Part shown: positions 8,104 through 17,585 of the stretch, in pieces
How positions within the stretch are numbered: the stretch's first letter is position 1
Layout of the letters: every line of letters begins with the position of its first letter
Source: CALZKI01 sp045124055
GTDB lineage: Bacteria > Bacillota > Clostridia > Lachnospirales > Lachnospiraceae
Direction of reading: 5' to 3'
Length of the DNA stretch: 64,000 bases
NCBI GenBank assembly: GCA_045124055.1
Contig: JBGVKZ010000045.1
Location: 11,549-75,548 of the forward strand
Translations under genes and position numbers: made by a program
The notes under the pieces: generated by a model
What the model saw: the letters and a program-made list of their open reading frames with translations, nothing else
Told to the model about the DNA's origin: nothing
Database searches by the model: none

Positions 8104-9381
8104 ATGGTAACAGATAAAATTACAGGTTTATACCACTATGATGATTATAAAGAACAGTCTCAGAAACTGTTAAAAAGACTGGATTTTCAATGTCTTGTAG
8201 CGGTTATGAATATTGTAAATTTTAAATACATCAATGAGCATTATGGATTTGAAACAGGAGATATGGTGCTAAAGAAGGTAGCCTCAGATTTTTACCAGAA
8301 AAGCGACAGATATGCCATTGGCTGTAGAATTCATTCTGATAGATTTGCCTTTCTGGGTAGAGCAGAAACGGTTCATCACGGTATGCTAAAGGCAGAGCTG
8401 GAAAAGGAACTGAAAAAGTTTTCTCGTCTTGTAGCAGAAGAAATGGGAATTGTGGATTTGCGGTTTAATATGGGTGTCTATGTGCTCAATGACCATAACG
8501 AAAGCATTTCAGAATGTTTGGATAAGGCGGAAGTTGCCAGAAAAAAGAACGTAGAAGAATATCAGGAATATGTGACGATTTATGATAGCATTATGCAGGA
8601 CGAATACAGAGAGAAAAATGATGTATTGTATGCGTTCCAGAATGCTGTGAAAAATAAAGAAATCAAGCTTCAGCTTCAGCCGGTTAAAAACGTGGTCAAT
8701 AATACGTGGCAGGAAGCGGAAGTTTTGACAAGATTAATTGGTGCGAAGGAAAATTTGATTTCACCAGGAGTTTTTATGCCATATCTTGAGAAAAATGGTA
8801 TGATGAGTGAATTAGATTGTGTTGTCGTGGAAAAAAGCTGTGAACTTCTTAGAAAATGGATAGATGACAAAAAGAAACCATTACCCATTAATATCAATAT
8901 TTCTGGTCGAGATATTACAGAAGATATCATATACAATCGTTTAGTAAAAACGGTAAAACAATATGAGATAGAACCTTCTTTAATTGGACTAGAAATTAAA
9001 GAAAGTGCCTTATTCGAAGATGGTGATACAGTGAAAAAGAGAATCAACGAACTTCGCGGGGAAGGATTCCGTGTTTGTATGGACGATTTTGGTTCAGGAT
9101 ATACATCTATTACAGATTTGGCGAACTTACCTGTGGATATGATAAAATTTGCGATTCCATTTGTGCATAACTGTATCGGCTCTAAAAAAGGAACGACCAT
9201 GTTAAAGGGACTGATAGGTATTTTCCATAAAATCGACATACCTTGCGTCTGTAAAGGTATTGAGAATATGTTACAGGAACGTTTGGTAAGAGAATGTGGC
9301 TGCCAGATGTCTCAAGGAGATGTACTGGAAGCCGCAATGGATATAGAAAAATTTGAAAAGAGATTTATTTATAAGGAATAG
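8104..9381 (+). CDS. Cyclic-di-GMP phosphodiesterase-like protein (degenerate GGDEF plus EAL)
   Basis: 425 residues, no membrane segment. The N-terminal half (about 1-165) is GGDEF-like, but the active-site loop reads HSDRF, so it cannot be a normal diguanylate cyclase. The EAL half (about 180-420) keeps most catalytic positions: EVL in place of EAL, NINISG, EIKES, the DDFGSGYTS metal loop, a Lys in MIKF and Glu in KGIEN. Hydrolysis of c-di-GMP to pGpG is likely, perhaps modulated by the inactive GGDEF domain. The start at 8104 is chosen because AAGGAG precedes it; an upstream frame overlapping asnB lacks an RBS. It probably shares the asnB transcript. Confidence 0.88.
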   Translation: MVTDKITGLYHYDDYKEQSQKLLKRLDFQCLVAVMNIVNFKYINEHYGFETGDMVLKKVASDFYQKSDRYAIGCRIHSDRFAFLGRAETVHHGMLKAELEKELKKFSRLVAEEMGIVDLRFNMGVYVLNDHNESISECLDKAEVARKKNVEEYQEYVTIYDSIMQDEYREKNDVLYAFQNAVKNKEIKLQLQPVKNVVNNTWQEAEVLTRLIGAKENLISPGVFMPYLEKNGMMSELDCVVVEKSCELLRKWIDDKKKPLPININISGRDITEDIIYNRLVKTVKQYEIEPSLIGLEIKESALFEDGDTVKKRINELRGEGFRVCMDDFGSGYTSITDLANLPVDMIKFAIPFVHNCIGSKKGTTMLKGLIGIFHKIDIPCVCKGIENMLQERLVRECGCQMSQGDVLEAAMDIEKFEKRFIYKE

Positions 9382-9392
9382 AATATGGATGC

Positions 9393-9435
9393 GAAAAAAG
9401 TGTCTTTTTACTGAAAAGGGCACTTTTTTCTTTTT
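9393..9435 (+). terminator. Terminator after asnB-EAL operon
   Basis: GAAAAAAGTG (9393-9402) pairs perfectly with CACTTTTTTC (9421-9430), followed by TTTTT. Confidence 0.85.
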
Positions 9436-9500
9436 AATTTGTATGTCACAAATATTGACAAAAGATGTAAAAATATGTTACATTAGGAATGGAGGTTTTT

Positions 9501-10097
9501 ATGGTGGTAGAAATGTTAAAAAAGCGATATGCCCCCTGTGAGCCTATTGTTTTGAATGATATGAAATGGCTAAAGTTAGGACCTGATGCAAAAAGGCAGA
9601 TGTTCAAAAGACTTTCGGATAAGGGAATTTTGAACAGATATATAAATGGCGTTTACTATTTTCCGGGAAAAGAGAGAGAACCTTCGTTAGAGAAGGTTTT
9701 AAAGCGTATGTACTTAGAAGATGATAAAGAAAGCTATGGTTATTACGCAGGTTGTCTTTTGGGAAAGAAGATTGGGGTCACGAAGAAAGTAGATGAATAT
9801 CCGATTATTGTAACCAATAAAGAAAATTCCAGAGGAAGATTTCGTCAAATAGGAGAGAAGAAGGTATATCTGCGAAAACCTTATATAAAAATAAATAGGG
9901 ACAATGTTAAGGCAGCAGCAGTGCTTGATTTTATTAGGGAGTGGGAGTTGTATTCGGATTTATCCGAAGAAAGCACCTTTTCCTACATTAGAAAATATAT
10001 GAAAAAAGAGAAAATAAGCAGACAGATTTTTAATGAAGTGGCGATAGGGTATCCAAGCAGGGTATCTGCAATGATTTTAAAACATGGATTGATGTAA
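9501..10097 (+). CDS. DUF6088/AbiEi antitoxin-like protein
   Basis: 198 residues. The first 70 resemble a winged helix (WLKLGPDAKRQMFKRLSDKGILNRYINGVYYFP), as in AbiEi-type antitoxins of type IV toxin-antitoxin systems and the related DUF6088 proteins; the remainder looks like their alpha/beta C-terminal part. The start at 9501 is set by GGAGG 6 bases upstream. No AbiEii nucleotidyltransferase toxin lies next to it: the next gene is an 85-residue unknown. It may be an orphan antitoxin or a regulator that has lost its partner. The family call is by pattern only. Confidence 0.6.
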   Translation: MVVEMLKKRYAPCEPIVLNDMKWLKLGPDAKRQMFKRLSDKGILNRYINGVYYFPGKEREPSLEKVLKRMYLEDDKESYGYYAGCLLGKKIGVTKKVDEYPIIVTNKENSRGRFRQIGEKKVYLRKPYIKINRDNVKAAAVLDFIREWELYSDLSEESTFSYIRKYMKKEKISRQIFNEVAIGYPSRVSAMILKHGLM

Positions 10098-10112
10098 GCT
10101 TTTGGAGGTTTT

Positions 10113-10370
10113 ATGTTTGGTAAGAAAAAATGGCAAAAAGAAATTCCAGTTTGTGAAGTAAGAGGACAGAGAGCATATGATAATCTGGTTAGAACCTTTT
10201 CTAATCAGGATATTTACTTTCATATTAAGGAAAATAAGGCATCATGGCTGGAAAAGAAGTTATTTTCCCTAAGAGATTACAGCACAGTATTTGTGTGCGA
10301 AAGACAAGGTATGATGGCAAGAGAATTGCTTAGAAGAAGCCGTATCAGAGGAGTGAAACTGGTTTCTTAA
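10113..10370 (+). CDS. Hypothetical protein, 85 residues
   Basis: Starts 15 bases after the DUF6088-like gene, with a good RBS (TTTGGAGG). It is a basic, mostly soluble protein with a central strand pattern (STVFVCERQG) and an Arg-rich end (ARELLRRSRIRG). I do not recognise a family. Spacing and codon use suggest a two-gene unit with the upstream gene, so a functional link is possible but unproven. Confidence 0.65.
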   Translation: MFGKKKWQKEIPVCEVRGQRAYDNLVRTFSNQDIYFHIKENKASWLEKKLFSLRDYSTVFVCERQGMMARELLRRSRIRGVKLVS

Positions 10371-10499
10371 TTCGGATTTGCCGATTTGTGATGTGGCTAA
10401 TTTAATAAAGCCGGTTTGTGTATACATTTTTATGATTTTGTGTTATAATACCTTCCGATAAAAATGATTGTGATTAGGAATCGAATAAGAGGTGTTACT

Positions 10500-10949
10500 A
10501 TGCAATTATATGATTATAGTAGTTTTTTGTCTGTAAATGGCGTTGATACAAGTTCCTATTATGATAGCCTTGAAACGAATGATACTACCCAAATTGACAG
10601 CACAGAACAATTTGAGAGTGTGTTAAAAAATTATATTTCAAAAGATTATATAACGGAGCTGAATCAGAAAGCCCTTGAAGTAGAGTCTACACAAGAAGGT
10701 GAGACAAATTCTAATTATTTAAGCGATTTGTCTGAGAGTATGATGAGTACCAGTAGTGGACGTAAGGTAATCGCTTCTATGATTGAAAATCAGATTATGG
10801 GTATTGTAACAGGAAATGTAGACGAAGATTCCAATGATACTTTACAGTCGCTTCTTCTTGGAACAGAAGGCGAAAATACATTAAGTAGCATTGAAGAGAC
10901 TTTGTTATCTTTACAAACCGATGAAAAGACTAAAGAAACTGAGCAATAA
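10500..10949 (+). CDS. Hypothetical protein, 149 residues
   Basis: Acidic protein rich in Ser, Thr, Glu and Asp, with no signal peptide or membrane segment, beginning MQLYDYSSFLSVNG. The start is chosen for AAGAGGTG about 6 bases upstream. A middle segment (SGRKVIASMIENQIMGIVTGNV) is more hydrophobic and may be an amphipathic helix. The composition resembles flagellar/export-associated small proteins of clostridia, but nothing specific is recognised. TATAAT at 10444-10449 may be its -10; no convincing -35 is seen. Confidence 0.6.
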   Translation: MQLYDYSSFLSVNGVDTSSYYDSLETNDTTQIDSTEQFESVLKNYISKDYITELNQKALEVESTQEGETNSNYLSDLSESMMSTSSGRKVIASMIENQIMGIVTGNVDEDSNDTLQSLLLGTEGENTLSSIEETLLSLQTDEKTKETEQ

Positions 10950-10971
10950 GATAAGAAAATGAGGTAAAAGA

Positions 10972-11814
10972 ATGAGAATTAAAATTTCATCAGACAGTAC
11001 ATGTGATTTGAATAAGGCATATATTGAAGAAAACGATATTGGAATTATGCCACTTTTTGTAGTGAAAGACGGTGAAAGTTTCAAGGATGGTTTGGAAATT
11101 ACACCGGATGTCATTTTTGCACACGTAAATGCGGGAGGAGACCTTTGTACGACCTCCGCTGCTAATGTAAATGATTATATGGAATTGTTTGAAGAATATA
11201 AAAAAGAGTATGATGCTGTGATTCATATCAACATTGGTTCTGGATTTTCTAGTTGTCACCAGAATGCTTCTCTTGCAGCCGAGGAGTTTGACAATGTGTA
11301 TGTTGTAGACTCGATGAATTTATCCACAGGTCATGGACTTGTAGTGGTTGAAGCTGTTAAACGAGTAAAACAGGGTATGGAAGCAGAGAAAATCTATGAG
11401 GAATTAAAAGACCTTGTCCCACGTGTAGAAGCAAGTTTTGTATTAGATAGATTAGATTATATGGTAAAAGGTGGAAGATGTTCTGCGGTAGCGGCTCTTG
11501 GAGCTTCTCTTTTACAGTTAAAGCCTTGTATCGAGGTAGTTGATGGTAAAATGGGTGTCTGCAAAAAGTATAGAGGTTCTTATGAAAAGGCACTTGGCAA
11601 TTATGTGAAAGACCGTTTGATGAACCGCGAGGACATTGATACAGAAAGAATCTTTGTTACTCATACAGAAACTCCACAGGAAGTGGTAGAATCTGTGAAA
11701 AAGGTAGTCGATGAATATAAAGACTTTGAAATTGTGGAAGAAACTGTTGCAGGTTGTACTGTTTCTTGTCACTGTGGACCAAATACTTTGGGAGTTTTAT
11801 TTATCAGAAAATAA
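10972..11814 (+). CDS. DegV family protein (fatty-acid binding)
   Basis: 280 residues with the DegV opening KISSDSTCDL, GDLCTTSAANVNDY near 57, VVDSMNLSTGHG near 110 and LDRLDYMVKGGRCSA near 158. DegV proteins bind long-chain fatty acids; in Gram-positive bacteria the FakB members present them to the kinase FakA. No FakA is visible nearby, so the exact partner is unknown. The RBS GAGG precedes the ATG. It starts 22 bases after the 149-residue gene, and the radical SAM gene follows after 18 bases, so a shared transcript is likely. Confidence 0.93.
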   Translation: MRIKISSDSTCDLNKAYIEENDIGIMPLFVVKDGESFKDGLEITPDVIFAHVNAGGDLCTTSAANVNDYMELFEEYKKEYDAVIHINIGSGFSSCHQNASLAAEEFDNVYVVDSMNLSTGHGLVVVEAVKRVKQGMEAEKIYEELKDLVPRVEASFVLDRLDYMVKGGRCSAVAALGASLLQLKPCIEVVDGKMGVCKKYRGSYEKALGNYVKDRLMNREDIDTERIFVTHTETPQEVVESVKKVVDEYKDFEIVEETVAGCTVSCHCGPNTLGVLFIRK

Positions 11815-11832
11815 TACTTAAAGGAAATAGAT

Positions 11833-12729
11833 ATGGATACGGAAAAGTTATGTAATTTGTGTCCGAGAGAATGTAACGTAGATAGGGGACTTGGCAAAAC
11901 TGGTTTTTGCAAAGTCCCTAATCAAATTAAGGTATCACGTGCTGCCCTTCATTTCTGGGAAGAACCTTGCATATCGGGGGAGGAAGGTAGTGGAACTGTT
12001 TTTTTCTCGGGGTGCAATTTGCGTTGTGTATATTGCCAGAATAGAAAGATAGCAGAAGGTGTCTATGGAAAAGAAATTACAGTAGACAGGCTGGCTGCTA
12101 TTTTTTTAGAATTACAGGAAAAAGGTGCAAATAATATCAATCTGGTAACACCATCGCACTATGTTTTACAAATTCGGAAAGCACTGGATATGGCAAAGGA
12201 GAAAGGCTTGAAGCTTCCGATTGTATACAATTCCAGTGCTTATGAAAAGGTAGAAACGCTACAATTACTGAAAGGCTATGTGGATATTTATCTGCCGGAT
12301 TTTAAGTATATGAGCAGTGCGTTGAGTGGGAAATATTCCAGTGCACCGAATTATAGCAAAATAGCCAAAGAGGCTATTAGGGAAATGGCGTCACAGGTGG
12401 GAGAAGCTCAGTTTGATGATAGAGGCATTATGACAAGAGGTGTCATTGTAAGGCATCTTGTTTTACCTGGTTATATAGAAGATTCAAAAAAAATAATTAA
12501 GTATTTACACAATGCGTATGGAAATAGTATATTTATAAGTGTTCTTAATCAGTTTACGCCACTGGGCGATTTGGAGAACTATCCGGAAATCAATCGGAAG
12601 TTGACTGAAAGGGAATATGATGAGGTCGTGGATTTTGCCATAGAAATTGGTGTAGAAAATGGCTTTATTCAGGAAGGGGATACGGCAGAGGAGAGCTTTA
12701 TTCCAAGCTTTGAAGGGGAAGGAGTATAA
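11833..12729 (+). CDS. Radical SAM protein, PflA-like
   Basis: 298 residues. The iron-sulphur motif CNLRCVYCQ (CxxxCxxC) is near residue 63, preceded by a separate Cys set (CNLCPRECNV and GFCKVPN) that marks the group annotated as uncharacterised PFL-activating-enzyme-like proteins. No glycyl-radical enzyme is adjacent, so the substrate is unknown. The C-terminal part has no extra domain. AAAGGAAA lies before the ATG, and TraX begins 6 bases after the stop. Confidence 0.88.
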   Translation: MDTEKLCNLCPRECNVDRGLGKTGFCKVPNQIKVSRAALHFWEEPCISGEEGSGTVFFSGCNLRCVYCQNRKIAEGVYGKEITVDRLAAIFLELQEKGANNINLVTPSHYVLQIRKALDMAKEKGLKLPIVYNSSAYEKVETLQLLKGYVDIYLPDFKYMSSALSGKYSSAPNYSKIAKEAIREMASQVGEAQFDDRGIMTRGVIVRHLVLPGYIEDSKKIIKYLHNAYGNSIFISVLNQFTPLGDLENYPEINRKLTEREYDEVVDFAIEIGVENGFIQEGDTAEESFIPSFEGEGV

Positions 12730-12735
12730 AAGTTT

Positions 12736-13500
12736 ATGAGAGAATCAATTCTAACAAAGCAAAGTTTTCGTTTGTTTGGAAAGGGATTTTCCGCAAATGC
12801 GTTGAAAATGATTGCACTTATTACAATGATAGTTGACCATTTTTCAGCAGTCATTTACTTGTTCCTTCACAATGGAGGATATACGGTTGAATGGGGAATG
12901 GAGTTTGAACATTCGCTAAATCTCTATTATATTATGCGAAATATAGGTAGATTTGCATTCCCGATTTTTTCTTTCTTTATTGTGGAAGGATATTTTCATA
13001 CGAAAAGTCGGTTTAAGTATATGCGAAATCTTTTGATTTTTGCATTGATTTCAGAAGTGCCATATGACTTTTATTTTATGGGAGAACCTTTTTACTGGGG
13101 ACAACAGAATGTATTTTTTACTTTAGCGATTGCACTGGGTGCTGTTTGGTTAATAGATATTGTTAGACAGAAATTATTCTTTAGTGTTATTTTAAGAGTA
13201 CTGTTACAGGTGCTGATTATCGCAGGTATGACGGTTTTGGCGAGAGTTTTAGTGACAGATTATACTTGTTTTGGTGTCTGGTTAGCGGTTATTTTCTATT
13301 ATTATAGAGATACGAGATTACTGGGATGTATTATGGCAACGATTATCTTTTGTTCCCTTGTGCCTTGGGGATTCCCAGCATTTATTGCCTTGCTTTTCTA
13401 TAATGGAGAACGTGGTAAAAATATGAAGTACTTCTATTATATCTTCTATCCGGCACATTTGATTTTGCTTGGTATAGTAAGAATATTAGGTGGAATATAA
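12736..13500 (+). CDS. TraX family integral membrane protein
   Basis: 254 residues with about seven hydrophobic segments. It opens with the TraX signature ALKMIALITMIVDHFSA and continues with MRNIGRFAFPIFSFFIVEGYFHT. TraX of F plasmids acetylates pilin, but chromosomal homologues in Firmicutes have no known substrate and probably modify envelope components. The context (methionine genes downstream) does not explain it. Confidence 0.9.
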   Translation: MRESILTKQSFRLFGKGFSANALKMIALITMIVDHFSAVIYLFLHNGGYTVEWGMEFEHSLNLYYIMRNIGRFAFPIFSFFIVEGYFHTKSRFKYMRNLLIFALISEVPYDFYFMGEPFYWGQQNVFFTLAIALGAVWLIDIVRQKLFFSVILRVLLQVLIIAGMTVLARVLVTDYTCFGVWLAVIFYYYRDTRLLGCIMATIIFCSLVPWGFPAFIALLFYNGERGKNMKYFYYIFYPAHLILLGIVRILGGI

Positions 13501-13518
13501 ATGAAATGGAGAAAATAA

Positions 13519-14391
13519 ATGAAATTATCAGAACTTATGAACAAAAAAATACCAACCCTGTCTTTTGAGGTTTTTCCACCAAAGACAACCAGTGGTTATG
13601 AATCTGTGGAAAAAGCCACAGAGGAAATTGCAAAATTGCAACCAGATTTTATGAGCGTAACGTATGGTGCAGGTGGTAGTACCAGTGATTTTACAGTTTC
13701 TATTGCCTCAAATATTCAAAATAACATGGGAGTAAATACTTTAGCCCATTTAACTTGTGTGAAAGCAGATAAAAAGACGATTTTTGATACGTTGGACATT
13801 TTAAAGAAGAATAATATTGAGAATATTTTGGCACTTCGTGGAGATATTCCGGAAGGCTTTGACAGAGAAATGATGGATTATCAATATGCCAGTGAAATGA
13901 TTAAAGATATCAAGGCATATGGAGACTTTTGTATCGGTGGTGCATGTTATCCAGAAGGTCATGTGGAATCATCTAATATGGAAGAAGATATTGCACACCT
14001 TAAATTGAAAGTGGAGGCAGGCTGCGAATTTTTAACAACACAGATGTTTTTTGATAACAATATTTTATACAACTATTTATATAAAATCAGAGAACGTGGT
14101 ATTACAGTTCCAATCGTTGCGGGAATTATGCCTGTAACCAATGCAAAACAGATTGTCAGAAGTTGCAAATTATCTGGTACATATTTGCCTCAGAGATTTA
14201 AGGCGATTGTAGACAGATTTGGTGAAAATCCAAATGCAATGAAGGAAGCCGGTATTGCCTACGCCACAGACCAGATTATTGATTTACTTGCCAATGGCGT
14301 AAATAATATTCACGTATATTCTATGAATAAGCCGGAAGTGGCAGCAGCTATTCAGAACAATTTAAAAGAAATTATGTCTTATCAGAGGTAG
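13519..14391 (+). CDS. metF: Methylenetetrahydrofolate reductase
   Basis: Reduces 5,10-methylene-THF to 5-methyl-THF, the methyl donor for MetH encoded just downstream. The 290-residue length fits the family. Conserved parts are LSFEVFPPKT near residue 14, FMSVTYGAGGS near 45, LAHLTCV, LALRGD and TTQMFFDN near 175. GGAGA precedes the ATG. The MetH activation-domain gene follows after 6 bases, so metF and the methionine synthase genes are one transcription unit. Confidence 0.95.
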   Translation: MKLSELMNKKIPTLSFEVFPPKTTSGYESVEKATEEIAKLQPDFMSVTYGAGGSTSDFTVSIASNIQNNMGVNTLAHLTCVKADKKTIFDTLDILKKNNIENILALRGDIPEGFDREMMDYQYASEMIKDIKAYGDFCIGGACYPEGHVESSNMEEDIAHLKLKVEAGCEFLTTQMFFDNNILYNYLYKIRERGITVPIVAGIMPVTNAKQIVRSCKLSGTYLPQRFKAIVDRFGENPNAMKEAGIAYATDQIIDLLANGVNNIHVYSMNKPEVAAAIQNNLKEIMSYQR

Positions 14392-14397
14392 AAAAAA

Positions 14398-15015
14398 GTG
14401 CAAACAGTTTTTACATATGAGCCGGATAAAAAGGCTCTTTTGGTAAAAAAATCTGAAATCTATCGATATCTTGGCTATACAAAAAATGCCCCTGTGGGTG
14501 ACAATGTGGAGGCAATGGTAGAGGAGATTTTGGAAAATGTGTTAGTAAACTCTAGACCAATGGTATGCTATAAAAGATTTTCCTTAGATTTTGATGAGGG
14601 AATCAATTTTGGCTTTATGAAGGTTCATAGTAAAGATTTAAAGGTCAATTTAATGAACTGTCAGGAAGCCATTATTTTTGCAGCCACCATAGGTCTTTAT
14701 ACGGACGTACAGATAAAAAGAGAAAGTATTTTATCCCCAGCAAGAGCCTGTGTATATCAGGCGGTAGGGGCAGCGGTTATAGAGGAAGTTTGTGATACAT
14801 TTAATGAGTTTATAAGGAAAAATGAGGCTTTAGAAGGAAATACTTTAAAGCCAAGATATAGTCCAGGATATGGAGATGTATCCCTTGAGGTGCAAAAGGA
14901 TATTTTCAGGGAATTAGATTGTGCCAAAATGGCTGGGATTACCCTTTCGGACTCTTTGCATATGATTCCGGAAAAGTCTGTAACTGCCATTATTGGAATT
15001 GTAAAAGAAAAATAG
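14398..15015 (+). CDS. Methionine synthase activation domain, stand-alone
   Basis: 205 residues matching the C-terminal reactivation domain of MetH, which binds S-adenosylmethionine and helps restore cob(II)alamin. The SAM-binding signature appears as RYSPGYGDVSLEVQ near residue 158. It uses a GTG start. In E. coli this domain is fused to MetH; here it is a separate gene 41 bases upstream of metH, an arrangement known in clostridia and Thermotoga. It lies 6 bases after metF. Confidence 0.9.
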   Translation: MQTVFTYEPDKKALLVKKSEIYRYLGYTKNAPVGDNVEAMVEEILENVLVNSRPMVCYKRFSLDFDEGINFGFMKVHSKDLKVNLMNCQEAIIFAATIGLYTDVQIKRESILSPARACVYQAVGAAVIEEVCDTFNEFIRKNEALEGNTLKPRYSPGYGDVSLEVQKDIFRELDCAKMAGITLSDSLHMIPEKSVTAIIGIVKEK

Positions 15016-15022
15016 TAGGAAA

Positions 15023-15041
15023 AGGCGAAGAAACTTCGCCT
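15023..15041 (+). other. Intercistronic stem-loop before metH
   Basis: AGGCGAAG-AAA-CTTCGCCT forms a perfect 8 bp hairpin without a following T run, 16 bases before the metH start. It could protect or process the mRNA; it is not a normal terminator. Confidence 0.6.
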
Positions 15042-15056
15042 CATAAGGAGAAAAAA

Positions 15057-17516
15057 ATGACACTGCTTGATAAAATCAAAAAAGGATTTGTATATTTTGA
15101 TGGTGGCTATGGCACTATTTTGCAGGCCAAGGGATTAAAACCGGGGGAATTACCGGAAACTTATAATATTTTGCATCCAGAAATGGTAACGGACATTCAT
15201 TATCAGTATCTTTTAGCAGGTAGTCAGATTTTAAAGGCAAATACGTTTGGTTGTAATGCACTCAAATTCTCTATGGAAGGTGAAATGTCTCTTGAAAATT
15301 TGGTGAGGGCAGCCATAGACAATGCAAAAAAGGCGATTGTAAAAGCAGGAAAAGTACAGGGAGAAGATGCTTATATAGCTCTGGATTTAGGTCCAACTGG
15401 AAAACTGTTAGAGCCTCTTGGGGATTTGCCATTTGAAAAAGCGGTTAGTTTATATGCCAATGTAACTAAAATCGGTGTAGAATGTGGTGTAGATTGCGTT
15501 TTAATCGAAACAATGAACGATGGATACGAAGCAAAAGCGGCAGTGCTTGGGGTAAAGGAGAACTGTGATTTACCTGTTTTTGTTACAACGGTATATGACG
15601 AAAGCGGAAAGTCATTAACCGGTAGTGGAGCAAAAAATATGGTGGCACTTTTAGAGGGATTAGGCGTAGATGCCTTAGGCTTAAATTGTAGCCTTGGACC
15701 AAAGAAGATGTTACCGATTGTTCAGGAAATCTGTGAAAATGCTTCGATTCCTGTGATTGCCAATCCCAATGCTGGTTTACCAAAGGTGGAAGATGGTAAG
15801 ACGATTTTTGAAGTGGACGCAGAAGAATTTGCAGAGGATATGAAAGAGCTTGTAGAGGCAGGCGTGCGAATATTGGGAGGCTGCTGTGGAACCACGCCTT
15901 CCCATATTGAGACGATGATAAATGCAGTATCTAAGTTAGAGCCAAAACCACTTATAGAAAAAAATGCTACGGTGATTTCTTCTTATTCTAAGATAGTTAC
16001 TTTTGGAGAAAAACCTATTCTGATTGGCGAAAGAATCAATCCTACGGGAAAAAGCAAGTTTAAACAGGCTTTAAGAGACCATGATATAGAGTATATCTTG
16101 AAAGAGGGTTTTGCACAGGCGGATAAAAAAGTTCAGGTATTAGATGTTAACTTAGGACTTCCGGAAATAGATGAAGTTGCGATGCTGGAAGAAGTGGTTG
16201 TGAAACTTCAGAGCGTTTTGGATTTACCGCTTCAAATTGATACTTCTGACCCGGTAGCTTTGGAAAGAGCTTTGCGTTTATACAATGGGAAAGCACTTAT
16301 TAATTCTGTCAATGGAAAAGAAGAAAGTATGAACAGCGTATTCCCACTGGTAAAAAAATACGGTGGTGTGGTAGTTGCACTTACATTAGATGAAAGTGGT
16401 ATTCCAGAAACCGTAGAAGGCAGACTTGCCATAGCAAAACGTATTTATGAGAAAGCAGCAGAGTATGGAATTGGGAAAAAAGATATTCTTGTAGATGTTT
16501 TGACGATGTCTATCAGTACAGACGGACAGGCAGCAAACACGACCCTTGACGCTGTGGCAGGAATTAAAGAGCGTTTTGGTGGCAAGACCATATTGGGTGT
16601 TTCCAATGTATCCTTTGGCTTGCCAAATAGAGATTATGTGAATGCGGTCTTTTTTGCTAATGCGATGGAGAGAGGCTTAAATGCTGCAATTATGAATCCA
16701 AATTCTTTGGATATGTTAAAGGCTTATTATGCTTTCTGTGCATTAAAAGGTTATGATGATAGATGCGTAGATTATGTGCAATTTGCAACCCAAATGGCAC
16801 CAGCTATGACTTTGGCTGTAACAGGTAATGTCGCAACAAATAGTACTGTGGAGCAAAATGGTAGCAAAGCATCGGACGGTAGTACAGAAAGCGTCTCTGT
16901 ATTGATGCAGTCTATTATAAAAGGTATGAAAGAGGCTTCTGTAAATGCCACAAGGCAGGTGCTTGCGGAGGGAAAAGAAGCTTTTGATGTGATTCAGAAG
17001 GAAATCATTCCTGCCTTAGATGTAGTAGGAAAAGGCTTTGAAAAGAAAACTATCTTTTTACCACAGTTATTAATGAGTGCAGAAGCGGCAACCTCTGCCT
17101 TTGAAGTAATTAAATCGACTCTTGGGAAAAAAGGTGAGAATACAAAGGTAAAAGGTAAGATTGTTTTAGCCACAGTAAAAGGTGATATTCATGATATTGG
17201 CAAAAATATTGTGAAAGTACTTTTAGAAAATTATGGCTATGAGGTTATTGATTTGGGAAAAGATGTACCAAAGGAGGCTATTGTTGAGGCAGTTGTCAAG
17301 CATCAAATTACTTTGGTAGGTTTAAGTGCTTTAATGACAACCACTGTACCCAGTATGGAAGAAGCGATTCAGGAGCTTAGAAAGGTAGCTCCAGAATGTA
17401 AAGTGGTCGTAGGTGGTGCTGTTTTAACACAGGAATATGCGGATATGATTCAGGCAGATGCATATTGTAAAGATGCGATGGAGACGGTACGATATGCGGA
17501 GAGTATGTTTGGGTAA
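15057..17516 (+). CDS. metH: B12-dependent methionine synthase (homocysteine, pterin, cap and cobalamin domains)
   Basis: Transfers the methyl group of 5-methyl-THF to homocysteine via cobalamin. The 819-residue protein has an Hcy-binding barrel (about 1-300, zinc Cys in GGCCGTTP), a pterin-binding barrel (about 325-580, GERINPTGK), the cap (about 590-680) and a B12 domain (about 690-819) with the Co-coordinating GDIHDIGKNIV. The reactivation domain is a separate gene upstream. The start at 15057 is supported by AAGGAG; an upstream in-frame start would overlap that gene and lacks an RBS. No SAM or cobalamin riboswitch was seen upstream of the operon. Confidence 0.95.
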   Translation: MTLLDKIKKGFVYFDGGYGTILQAKGLKPGELPETYNILHPEMVTDIHYQYLLAGSQILKANTFGCNALKFSMEGEMSLENLVRAAIDNAKKAIVKAGKVQGEDAYIALDLGPTGKLLEPLGDLPFEKAVSLYANVTKIGVECGVDCVLIETMNDGYEAKAAVLGVKENCDLPVFVTTVYDESGKSLTGSGAKNMVALLEGLGVDALGLNCSLGPKKMLPIVQEICENASIPVIANPNAGLPKVEDGKTIFEVDAEEFAEDMKELVEAGVRILGGCCGTTPSHIETMINAVSKLEPKPLIEKNATVISSYSKIVTFGEKPILIGERINPTGKSKFKQALRDHDIEYILKEGFAQADKKVQVLDVNLGLPEIDEVAMLEEVVVKLQSVLDLPLQIDTSDPVALERALRLYNGKALINSVNGKEESMNSVFPLVKKYGGVVVALTLDESGIPETVEGRLAIAKRIYEKAAEYGIGKKDILVDVLTMSISTDGQAANTTLDAVAGIKERFGGKTILGVSNVSFGLPNRDYVNAVFFANAMERGLNAAIMNPNSLDMLKAYYAFCALKGYDDRCVDYVQFATQMAPAMTLAVTGNVATNSTVEQNGSKASDGSTESVSVLMQSIIKGMKEASVNATRQVLAEGKEAFDVIQKEIIPALDVVGKGFEKKTIFLPQLLMSAEAATSAFEVIKSTLGKKGENTKVKGKIVLATVKGDIHDIGKNIVKVLLENYGYEVIDLGKDVPKEAIVEAVVKHQITLVGLSALMTTTVPSMEEAIQELRKVAPECKVVVGGAVLTQEYADMIQADAYCKDAMETVRYAESMFG

Positions 17517-17585
17517 AAAGAAGAAAAAATTCTCTTTTTTAAAAAAGTGCTTGCTTTATTATGTATAATGGTATACAATTACTTC

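Noticed and set aside
8676..9239. 187-codon minus-strand frame inside the EAL gene
   Set aside because: It is a shadow of a clearly coding plus-strand gene, with no RBS and no recognisable domain.
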